The notes under the pieces: generated by a model
Seen by the model: only the letters and a program-made list of their open reading frames with translations
What the model was told of the DNA's origin: nothing
Databases searched by the model: none
Shown: positions 1 through 5,325 of the stretch, piece by piece
Numbering within the stretch: the stretch's first letter is position 1
Layout of the letters: each line of letters begins with the position of its first letter
Program-made: the position numbers and the translations under genes
From: an uncultured Caryophanales bacterium
GTDB taxonomy: Bacteria > Bacillota_I > Bacilli_A > RF39 > UBA660
Assembly: GCA_947303225.1 (NCBI GenBank)
Contig: CAMYXG010000067.1
Coordinates: forward strand, 1-6,612
Reading direction: 5' to 3'
DNA length: 6,612 nucleotides

Positions 1-67
1 TAACGAACTATTAAATATTCAAAATTATTATTGACTTCTAATAGTTAGTCACCTAATTCAGTATATG

Positions 68-97
68 AAAAAAAGAATTAATCTTTCATTAATTCTT
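68..97 (-). terminator. Rho-independent terminator after the HAD gene
   Basis: Read on the minus strand, a perfect 10-bp stem (AAGAATTAAT/ATTAATTCTT, positions 97-88 and 82-73) closes a 5-nt GAAAG loop and runs into seven T residues (74-68). The TAA stop of the HAD gene (80-78) lies inside the distal arm. The stem has only one G-C pair, so it is weak by usual standards, but its position and T-tract fit the other terminators here. Confidence 0.65.
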
Positions 98-767
98 CTA
101 TATAATCTTTTAATGTTTCATATTCTTCTTTTCCTAAATCATCTAAAATATGGTGATGATTTTTTATGACAGCTCCTTGAAAGCTTTTTAACATTTCATA
201 ATCATTGTCATTATCTCCAATTACATATAAATCACTATTATTTAATTCTTCTATGTTTAATAATCTTCTTAAAGCTTTTTCTTTATTAACTGATTTATGA
301 ATAATATTGATGTGGCTTCTACTAGCATATACATGAACCGGTACTTTTTGTTTTATCTTTTCTACTATTTTCTTTTTTTCTTCTTTTTCTTTACAATGAA
401 TCACTATTTTTACACAATCATCATAATTAGTTGTTTTATTATAGCCATCATCTAAATAATAATCCCATGAATTATCTTCTATTAATGGAATTAATAATTC
501 AATTTCTTTTCTTTTTAATAGAATTGTATCAAGACAATAATCCATATTATTAAAGATTTTAGCTCCATCTTCACAGATAAGGTAAGAATATGGGATATTC
601 ATTTTATTCAATAATACTTTTAAGTCTGTATAATTTCTTCCTGTAATGATACAAAATATATTTCCCTGACTAATAAACTTTTTTATTTTTTCAATATTTT
701 GATTTGTTTTTTCTAAATCATTTTCATAATATATTGTTTCGTCAAAGTCACTTGCTAAAATTTTCAT
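78..767 (-). CDS. Cof-type HAD-superfamily hydrolase (HAD-IIB), probable sugar-phosphate or cofactor phosphatase
   Basis: This 229-residue protein has the HAD phosphatase motifs in order. Motif I is SDFDET, with the nucleophile D7 and the acid/base D9. Motif II is ITGRN, with T42. The motif III lysine is probably K162 in NKEKAL. Motif IV is GDNDND, with D185 and D189 as likely Mg2+ ligands. The region between motifs II and III (about 70-155) fits a C2-type cap, but it is short: Cof proteins are usually about 260-290 residues. No signal peptide or membrane segment is seen, so it should be cytosolic. Family members dephosphorylate sugar phosphates, nucleotides, FMN or pyridoxal phosphate; the substrate cannot be read from sequence. 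The start ATG has GGTGAT just upstream. The gene begins 18 nt after the stop of the HExxH gene with no terminator between them, so the two are probably co-transcribed. A U-tailed hairpin overlaps the stop codon. The HAD assignment is firm and the Cof subgroup is likely. Confidence 0.9.
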   Translation of the reverse strand: MKILASDFDETIYYENDLEKTNQNIEKIKKFISQGNIFCIITGRNYTDLKVLLNKMNIPYSYLICEDGAKIFNNMDYCLDTILLKRKEIELLIPLIEDNSWDYYLDDGYNKTTNYDDCVKIVIHCKEKEEKKKIVEKIKQKVPVHVYASRSHINIIHKSVNKEKALRRLLNIEELNNSDLYVIGDNDNDYEMLKSFQGAVIKNHHHILDDLGKEEYETLKDYIEELMKD

Positions 768-785
768 TTCATCACCATTCTTTCA

Positions 786-1529
786 CTACTTTTTCATTTT
801 TCCTTCATTCACATGAGATTCTATTATTGTTTCTAGATAGTCTGCTAATTCTTCATCTTGTGATTCTGTTGTATAAAGAACTGTCATATAATCGCATATA
901 GCATCATAATCTTCTTTTAAAAAGGATGAAAACTGATCTTTAAAGATTTTTTGATAACGTGTTGTTAAAATCCATTCTATAGAAGATGGACCCATTGCTT
1001 TTATGAGAGTTGCTGCTAATCCTTCACCTACATGATTCTGGAATTTTTTCACTTTATCTGCAAGTATTTCTAAATCATTATTCTTGTAATAATGAAATGT
1101 TATCATTAAAGCTAAAGCTTCTGTTATGCATTCTTCTAGGGCATTTTTATTTGAGAATAATCCATCTTCAATTCCAATTAAATAAGGAACTCCAACTTCT
1201 TCTTCTAATACTTTTCTTCGCCTTAGTGAATGAATTCTTTCATGAACAATTGCTTTTGTAAAATAAAACTCTACACTTTTATTTTTGAAGTCCATCATTT
1301 CTTCTCTTGCTAACTCTTCTTCATTTATGGTAATGGAGTCTTCTACTTCATTATATTCACCCACTGCACATGATACTTTTTCTGTTTTGATTCTTCCTAT
1401 TGTTATCGGTATTTGTTGTTGGTCTTCTATTAATTCATCATCTATTACAATATCATATTGATTGATAAAGGATAGGATAGCATCTATTGCTTGCAGATTG
1501 CAATGATTTATAAATTCTTCTTTCGTCAT
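786..1529 (-). CDS. Uncharacterised HExxH protein, putative zinc metallopeptidase-like
   Basis: I do not recognise the family. From the preferred start the protein has 247 residues and no signal peptide or membrane segment, so it looks cytosolic. Its clearest feature is HERIH (H96, E97, H100) in the helix-like context KAIVHERIHSLR, which matches the HExxH zinc-peptidase motif. About 40 residues later, EECITEALALM provides E137 as a possible third zinc ligand, the arrangement seen in gluzincins. The N-terminal third is acidic and mixed alpha/beta, and the C-terminal 100 residues are predicted mostly helical. Start choice: an ATG at 1550 would add seven residues, but it has no ribosome site and overlaps the -10 box. 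The ATG at 1529 has AAGGAG at ideal spacing. The gene shares a transcript with the downstream HAD gene, 18 nt away. HExxH occurs by chance in unrelated proteins, so activity is inferred, although the added glutamate strengthens the case. Alternatives are a peptidase-fold protein without activity or a structural metal site. Confidence 0.8.
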   Translation of the reverse strand: MTKEEFINHCNLQAIDAILSFINQYDIVIDDELIEDQQQIPITIGRIKTEKVSCAVGEYNEVEDSITINEEELAREEMMDFKNKSVEFYFTKAIVHERIHSLRRRKVLEEEVGVPYLIGIEDGLFSNKNALEECITEALALMITFHYYKNNDLEILADKVKKFQNHVGEGLAATLIKAMGPSSIEWILTTRYQKIFKDQFSSFLKEDYDAICDYMTVLYTTESQDEELADYLETIIESHVNEGKMKK

Positions 1530-1533
1530 ATGT

Positions 1534-1541
1534 ATTCTCCT
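1534..1541 (-). promoter_or_regulatory. Ribosome binding site that sets the HExxH gene start
   Basis: The minus strand reads AAAAGGAGAATACATATG, which puts AAGGAG 7 nt before the ATG at 1529-1527. The alternative upstream ATG (1550-1548) is preceded by TTGTGATATA, which lacks any Shine-Dalgarno match. It would also lie at or before the expected transcription start. Translation therefore most likely begins at 1529. Confidence 0.8.
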
Positions 1542-1548
1542 TTTCTTC

Positions 1549-1557
1549 ATTATATCA
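1549..1557 (-). promoter_or_regulatory. Extended -10 promoter for the HExxH/HAD pair
   Basis: On the minus strand the sequence is TGATATAAT: the consensus -10 hexamer at 1554-1549 with the TG of an extended -10. No good -35 hexamer sits 16-18 nt upstream, because that stretch is the preceding gene's terminator hairpin. Transcription would start near 1542 and leave a leader of about 12 nt containing the AAGGAG site. Confidence 0.6.
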
Positions 1558-1558
1558 C

Positions 1559-1588
1559 AAAAAAAGGTTTAATCTCTTAAACCTTTTT
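1559..1588 (-). terminator. Rho-independent terminator after the Cys-cluster protein gene
   Basis: On the minus strand a perfect 12-bp stem (AAAAAGGTTTAA/TTAAACCTTTTT, 1588-1577 and 1572-1561) encloses a GAGA loop and continues into a seven-T tract (1565-1559, its first five bases being the end of the stem). The TAA stop of the upstream gene (1589-1587) overlaps the base of the stem. The hairpin also has five T's on the plus-strand side and could work in both directions, though no plus-strand gene ends here. Confidence 0.85.
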
Positions 1589-2549
1589 ATTGATATCCTA
1601 ATGATTTATTTCTAGCTTTAATTTCTCTTGCTTCTGCTAAAGTATCTACATCATAATATAACAACTCTATTAATGCTTTTGCAGCTTGAACACTTTCTAC
1701 TTGTTGAGGTGTTAAATATTTTTTTTGCGAAGCTTTTTTGAAATTATTACATCTTGTTACTATAAATCTATCTAATTCATCATTAATATACACTTGGAAA
1801 CCATCTGTTATAAATGGATATTCTGAAATATCTTTTTTTTCTGGATAATCTGCCATTTTTTCACAATTTTTAACATACCCATTTGCACAATCAAAACATT
1901 CTGAAGAAAGTCTTTGATATGCTATATCTAAATAATCATTAAATGATTTTGCTAAAAGTTTATCTACACCATTTGTAGACTCTTCTGAGAAATCTAATTC
2001 AAGAGCATCTTTCATTATCTCTTCTAATTCTTCTCCACGACATTTTCTATTTTGTAAAACGATTGTTTTACTTGGATTTGTTCTTTTGATTTGACTTTTT
2101 ACATAACCAGTAACTATACCTTTTGCCATCATAGATAAAATTAATTCAGGATATTCTTGATAAGCTGCTTCTATTGCTTTTCTTGTTTCCATATGAAGAC
2201 CATGTAATACTTCTTGATAGATTTTTACTAATTCTTTTTTACTATTTGCTTGTCTTAATTCTCTAATTAATTTGATAATTCTTTCATAGTTTAAATCCAT
2301 ATTATTAAAAGCATTTTCAATTTTTTTCCAATTTGATTGTTCTTCTGATTGTTCTTCTGATTGTTCATTATCATTTTCAATTGATTTTACACTTTCATTA
2401 TATGTGTAAGTCACTTGTTCATTATCAATGATACCCTCTAATCCACCATCTGCTACTGAAAGATATGGTGTTTCTGAAACTAGTTTTACTTGATTGTCTC
2501 TTAAAATAACTAATCCATGACGCTTAATAACTATTTTTCCTTTATTCAT
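1587..2549 (-). CDS. Uncharacterised protein with an acidic repeat linker and a C-terminal cysteine cluster
   Basis: I do not recognise this 320-residue protein. Three parts are visible. Residues 1-50 look beta-rich (KIVIKRHGLVIL, then TYTYN). Residues 51-73 form an acidic Q/S/E linker with EQSE repeats. Residues 74-320 are mostly helical and charged. Within the last part, C218, C221 and C229 form a CxxC-x7-C cluster, followed by an aromatic FITDGFQVY segment and C267 in VTRCNNF. Four cysteines in about 50 residues could bind zinc or an iron-sulfur cluster, but this is inference. There is no signal peptide or membrane segment. The start ATG is preceded by AAGGGGGA at good spacing. The gene looks monocistronic, with a perfect consensus promoter upstream and a terminator overlapping its stop, so it is probably well expressed. 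It is a credible gene by signals and composition; its function is unknown. Confidence 0.85.
   Translation of the reverse strand: MNKGKIVIKRHGLVILRDNQVKLVSETPYLSVADGGLEGIIDNEQVTYTYNESVKSIENDNEQSEEQSEEQSNWKKIENAFNNMDLNYERIIKLIRELRQANSKKELVKIYQEVLHGLHMETRKAIEAAYQEYPELILSMMAKGIVTGYVKSQIKRTNPSKTIVLQNRKCRGEELEEIMKDALELDFSEESTNGVDKLLAKSFNDYLDIAYQRLSSECFDCANGYVKNCEKMADYPEKKDISEYPFITDGFQVYINDELDRFIVTRCNNFKKASQKKYLTPQQVESVQAAKALIELLYYDVDTLAEAREIKARNKSLGYQ
2335..2366 (-). repeat. 12-bp in-frame tandem repeat, about 2.7 copies
   Basis: On the plus strand the unit GATTGTTCTTCT occurs at 2335-2346 and 2347-2358, followed by a partial GATTGTTC at 2359-2366, with no mismatches. On the coding strand each unit encodes four residues, giving the EQSE repeats at about residues 62-72 of the Cys-cluster protein. 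Because 12 is a multiple of three, copy-number change would lengthen or shorten the linker without shifting the frame. Confidence 0.9.
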
Positions 2550-2577
2550 ATTCTATTCCCCCTTTTTGAATGCTTGT

Positions 2578-2606
2578 ATTATAACATTTTTTAATTCATT
2601 TGTCAA
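2578..2606 (-). promoter_or_regulatory. Perfect consensus sigma-A promoter for the Cys-cluster protein gene
   Basis: On the minus strand, TTGACA (2606-2601) is followed by a 17-nt spacer and TATAAT (2583-2578). The spacer ends in TGT, which adds an extended -10. Both hexamers match the housekeeping consensus at all positions with the optimal spacing. Transcription should start near 2571, about 20 nt before the start codon, with AAGGGGGA in the leader. No operator-like palindrome is obvious. Confidence 0.9.
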
Positions 2607-2635
2607 CTTTATGTTCGAATCTGGCGATTATTGAT

Positions 2636-2662
2636 AAAAAAAAGAAAGTATTTCTACTTTCT
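2636..2662 (-). terminator. Rho-independent terminator after the EamA transporter gene
   Basis: On the minus strand a perfect 8-bp stem (AGAAAGTA/TACTTTCT, 2662-2655 and 2650-2643) is capped by a GAAA tetraloop and followed by an eight-T run (2643-2636). The TAG stop (2663-2661) lies at the base of the stem. The next 29 bases (2607-2635), up to the next promoter, hold nothing recognisable. Confidence 0.85.
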
Positions 2663-3569
2663 AAACATCAAGAAATGCTAAAATAACGACTCCTATTAAT
2701 ACTAGGAAAATGCCTGCATATTCCGTTTTACTTAGTTTTTCTTTTAATACTACTCTAGATAATAGCATAGTTAATACGCAGTAAGAGCCAATGATTGGTG
2801 CTGCTATAGTAGCATTTTCTGCCATTGAAAATACATAAAATACTTGTCCTATCATCTCTAAAGCAGCTGCTACATAAAGATTCCATTCATTAAATACTTT
2901 AGCTTTAGGATCTTTCTTTTTTAAATAGAAATATGTAATAATACCATATGCTAAGAAAGTTAATTCATAACTTATTAAAGCTGAGTCTGCACTAATAAGA
3001 TCTAATTTATCCAAATATACTCCATCTAAGAATGTACCTACTCCATCAAATAATGAGTAAACAAGTGGGAACATAACCCCTAAAACAAATAATTTTTTTA
3101 AGCCATTTTTCTTTTTAAATTCTTCTCTTTTTTGTTTACTTTCTCGAATTTCATCAATGGATAAAACAATAACTCCAGCAAAAATTAGGATAACAGCGAT
3201 ATAAAATGGTAAATCATATACTTCCTTAAAGAAGAATACAAATAATAATGCTGTAATTACTCCACTACTATTTTGAATTGGACTTGATATGGATAATTCA
3301 ATATACTTTAGTCCACGATAACCAACTATCATACTAGCAATATATAGTACTGATATCGGGAAGTATTTTAAAATATCCAAAAAGTTTACACTTAAACCTT
3401 TTACTAATAAATATATGAGTGCATGAGCTCCCATCATTAAACCAACTAAGATTCCTGTTTTTAGATGTGTATTATCATCTACTTTATTTGTTATTTTATA
3501 AAAAACAGATACTCCACCCCAACTGACAAATGTTATTACTGTACATAATAACCAAATCATATTATTCAT
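2661..3569 (-). CDS. EamA/DMT-superfamily transporter, 10 predicted membrane helices
   Basis: The 302-residue length and hydrophobic pattern fit a drug/metabolite transporter made of two EamA repeats of five helices each, at about residues 4-138 and 158-300. A charged cytoplasmic loop rich in K/E/R (about 140-160) separates them. Family-like features include the S-S-P-I-Q-N-S-S-G-V helix start near 94-103 in the first repeat and the matching A-A-P-I-I-G-S-Y helix near 256-263 in the second. Both are followed by a short acidic or basic turn (FFKE, VVLKEKLS), as is usual before the last helix of each repeat. Members move amino acids, nucleosides, sugars or other small molecules across the plasma membrane; the substrate and direction cannot be inferred. 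The start ATG has GAAGGAG 7 nt upstream. The gene has its own promoter and terminator, so it is probably monocistronic, and its neighbours give no clue to its substrate. Confidence 0.88.
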   Translation of the reverse strand: MNNMIWLLCTVITFVSWGGVSVFYKITNKVDDNTHLKTGILVGLMMGAHALIYLLVKGLSVNFLDILKYFPISVLYIASMIVGYRGLKYIELSISSPIQNSSGVITALLFVFFFKEVYDLPFYIAVILIFAGVIVLSIDEIRESKQKREEFKKKNGLKKLFVLGVMFPLVYSLFDGVGTFLDGVYLDKLDLISADSALISYELTFLAYGIITYFYLKKKDPKAKVFNEWNLYVAAALEMIGQVFYVFSMAENATIAAPIIGSYCVLTMLLSRVVLKEKLSKTEYAGIFLVLIGVVILAFLDV

Positions 3570-3592
3570 ACTAACACTCCTTCAACAGAGAG

Positions 3593-3621
3593 ATTATAAC
3601 AAAAAATGAAATAGATTTCTA
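3593..3621 (-). promoter_or_regulatory. Extended -10 promoter for the EamA transporter gene
   Basis: On the minus strand TGTTATAAT gives a consensus -10 (3598-3593) with an extended TG. A weak -35 (TAGAAA, 3621-3616, four of six matches to TTGACA) sits 17 nt upstream. Transcription should start near 3586, and the GAAGGAG ribosome site falls in a leader of about 16 nt. Bases 3622-3676, between this promoter and the preceding terminator, show no further recognisable element. Confidence 0.65.
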
Positions 3622-3676
3622 GTCTTTGATAGAATAAAAAGCTAATTTTAATCATTTTTGTTTGATAATTTCCCAT

Positions 3677-3712
3677 AAAAAATCATCTGAGTCTTAAGGA
3701 TTCAGATGATTT
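3677..3712 (-). terminator. Rho-independent terminator after the HerA/YjgR-like ATPase gene
   Basis: On the minus strand an 11-bp perfect stem (AAATCATCTGA/TCAGATGATTT, 3712-3702 and 3690-3680) with an 11-nt loop runs into six T's (3682-3677). It starts 7 nt after the TAA stop (3722-3720). It has the most G-C pairs (four) and the largest loop of the four terminators in the window. Confidence 0.85.
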
Positions 3713-3719
3713 CCAAATT

Positions 3720-5240
3720 TTACTTAAAAATATTCTTAAAGATTGCATTTAGTCCTTTGTTGATAACTTTGTTTGTTGCTGAATTCACTACTTTCTTTCC
3801 TAGTTTATACTCAATACTATTTTTTCTTGCTCTTTCTGCTTCTCTTTGTTTTTTCTCTGCTTCTCTTTGTTGTTTTGCGGCTTCTTTTTCTTGAGCAATT
3901 TTATCTTTTTCTGCTTGCTTAGCTGCTTTTTCTGCTTCTTTGGCTTCAATTTGTTCTTTTATCATTTGATCTAATTCTTCATATGCAGAATCTCTTTCTA
4001 CTGCTTCATCATATTTACCAGCTAATGGTGAAGAATTAATCACTTTATTTCTTGTAATGTCATCTATTACTCCCATTTTACTCTGAGGTGGTAAAATAGT
4101 TGCTTTTTCTACTATTTCTGGTTCTCCATTTTCATTTTGGAAGGAGATTAATGCTTCTCCTGTACCTAATGCAAGAATTGCATCTGCTGTATTAAATTTT
4201 GGATTGGTACGGAAAGCATCTGCTGCAACTTTTACTGTTTTTTGTTCACTTGGAGTATATGCTCTTAGTGTATGTTGTACTCTATTACCTAATTGAGCAA
4301 TTACTTCATCTGGAATATCTGTTGGGCTTTGCGATATGAAGTAAAGTCCTATTCCACGAGAACGAATTAATTTTACTACTTGTGTAATTTGTTTTAGTCT
4401 ATAACTTGGCATATTATCAAATAATAGATGAGCTTCATCAAAGAAGAATACAATCTTTGGTTTTTCTAAGTCTCCTACTTCTGGCATTGTATTAAATAGA
4501 TTCGTTAGTAACCATAATAAGAATGATGCATATAAATCAGGTGATTGAAATAATTCTACGGCATGTAATATATTAATATTTCCCTTACCATTTGCATCTG
4601 TTCCAATAAAATCATGGATATCTAATTCTGGTTGACCAAAAAATTTATCTGCTCCTTGATTTTCTAATGTTAATAAACATCTTTGAATAACTCCTATACT
4701 TTGTGTTGTGATATTACCATATTTTGTAATAAAATCATTTTTATTTTCTCCAACATATTGAAGTAATAATCTTAAATCTTTAATATCATCTAACTTCCAT
4801 CCATTATCTCCAGCAATCTTATAAACAATAGCAAGCATTCCTTCTTGTGCTTCTGATAAACCTAACATCATAGATAAAATATCAGGTCCAACAGAGTCTA
4901 GAGTTGTTCGAATTGGATGTCCACTTACTCCTAAAATATCCCAAAATCTAACTGGAAAACTCTTATACTCAAATCCTTCAATTCCTAATTTTTGTAATCT
5001 ACTTGTAATGTTTTCATTTGCTTCTCCCATCATAGCAGTTCCTGCTAGATCTCCTTTAACATCTGCTAAAAATACTGGAACTCCTGCATCAGAAAATGAT
5101 TCTGCCATAACCTTTAGAGTAACAGTCTTACCAGAACCACTTGCTCCTGTAATTAAACCATGGCGATTAGCTTTATTTAATAAAATAGATAATTCTTTCT
5201 CTTCACTTTTTCCTACTACAATTTTATTATTCATATACAT
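3720..5240 (-). CDS. HerA/YjgR-like P-loop ATPase (DUF853 family)
   Basis: This 506-residue cytosolic protein matches the length and motif order of YjgR/DUF853, a branch of the HerA-FtsK ATPases. Walker A is GASGSGKT (residues 32-39), followed by ADVKGDLAG (59-67), a hallmark of the family. Walker B is IVFFFDEAH (263-271), with D268 and E269. FISQSP (301-306) holds the sensor glutamine Q304. NRVQHTLRAYTP (319-330) contains a candidate arginine finger, R327. Residues about 412-475 form a K/E/A/Q-rich predicted coiled coil. A basic, amphipathic tail (about 476-506) follows and resembles the short C-terminal element of YjgR proteins. HerA relatives are hexameric DNA translocases, but YjgR's role is poorly known; no NurA nuclease gene lies in the window. 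The start ATG has a strong AAAGGAGG 8 nt upstream. A second ATG two codons later is farther from that site. The gene has its own promoter and terminator. Confidence 0.93.
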   Translation of the reverse strand: MYMNNKIVVGKSEEKELSILLNKANRHGLITGASGSGKTVTLKVMAESFSDAGVPVFLADVKGDLAGTAMMGEANENITSRLQKLGIEGFEYKSFPVRFWDILGVSGHPIRTTLDSVGPDILSMMLGLSEAQEGMLAIVYKIAGDNGWKLDDIKDLRLLLQYVGENKNDFITKYGNITTQSIGVIQRCLLTLENQGADKFFGQPELDIHDFIGTDANGKGNINILHAVELFQSPDLYASFLLWLLTNLFNTMPEVGDLEKPKIVFFFDEAHLLFDNMPSYRLKQITQVVKLIRSRGIGLYFISQSPTDIPDEVIAQLGNRVQHTLRAYTPSEQKTVKVAADAFRTNPKFNTADAILALGTGEALISFQNENGEPEIVEKATILPPQSKMGVIDDITRNKVINSSPLAGKYDEAVERDSAYEELDQMIKEQIEAKEAEKAAKQAEKDKIAQEKEAAKQQREAEKKQREAERARKNSIEYKLGKKVVNSATNKVINKGLNAIFKNIFK

Positions 5241-5267
5241 AGAAAAGACCTCCTTTAAATTAGTTCT

Positions 5268-5297
5268 ATTATATCATGTATTTCTTATTTATGTTAT
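5268..5297 (-). promoter_or_regulatory. Extended -10 promoter for the ATPase gene, overlapping the divergent ABC promoter
   Basis: On the minus strand TGATATAAT provides a consensus -10 (5273-5268) with an extended TG. The best -35 candidate is ATAACA (5297-5292, four of six matches) with an 18-nt spacer. Transcription should start near 5261, about 20 nt before the start codon, with AAAGGAGG in the leader. Its -35 region covers part of the -10 of the plus-strand promoter. Confidence 0.65.
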
Positions 5298-5300
5298 AAT
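5271..5300 (+). promoter_or_regulatory. Extended -10 promoter for the ABC transporter operon
   Basis: TGTTATAAT at 5292-5300 gives a consensus -10 (5295-5300) with an extended TG. The -35 region is poor: ATATCA at 5271-5276 matches three of six with an 18-nt spacer. Transcription should start near 5307, about 19 nt before the start codon, with AAGGATG at 5312-5318 as the ribosome site. It shares nearly all its bases with the opposing ATPase promoter. Confidence 0.65.
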
Positions 5301-5325
5301 TTATTTACACTAAGGATGTGATAAT

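Noticed and set aside
31..51. Small inverted repeat TGACT/AGTCA with a 10-nt loop in the terminal 67 bp
   Set aside because: Five-base arms in AT-rich sequence are expected by chance. No T-tract or adjacent gene start within the window gives it a role; the rest of positions 1-67 shows nothing.
704..901. Plus-strand open frame opposite the start of the HAD gene and the end of the HExxH gene
   Set aside because: It lies antisense across two well-supported genes. Its F/H/L/S-rich composition is what complementing K/E-rich codons gives, and it has no ribosome site.
1010..1261. Plus-strand open frame inside the HExxH gene, leucine-rich and membrane-like
   Set aside because: It is fully antisense to a gene with a promoter, ribosome site and motif. 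The hydrophobic look comes from reversed acidic and lysine codons.
3706..3894. Plus-strand open frame opposite the 3' end of the ATPase gene
   Set aside because: It mirrors the K/E/A-rich coiled-coil region; its F/S/A/L-rich product is a strand artefact.
78..5240. A defence or mobile island made of the HerA-like ATPase, HExxH protein and unknown protein
   Set aside because: The genes are separated by individual promoters and terminators, with a transporter between them. No nuclease, integrase, repeat array or composition change is seen, so a joint system is not supported.
5008..5313. Plus-strand open frame opposite the 5' end of the ATPase gene, running toward the ABC gene
   Set aside because: It overlaps the Walker A-coding region on the other strand and both divergent promoters, and has no start signals of its own.
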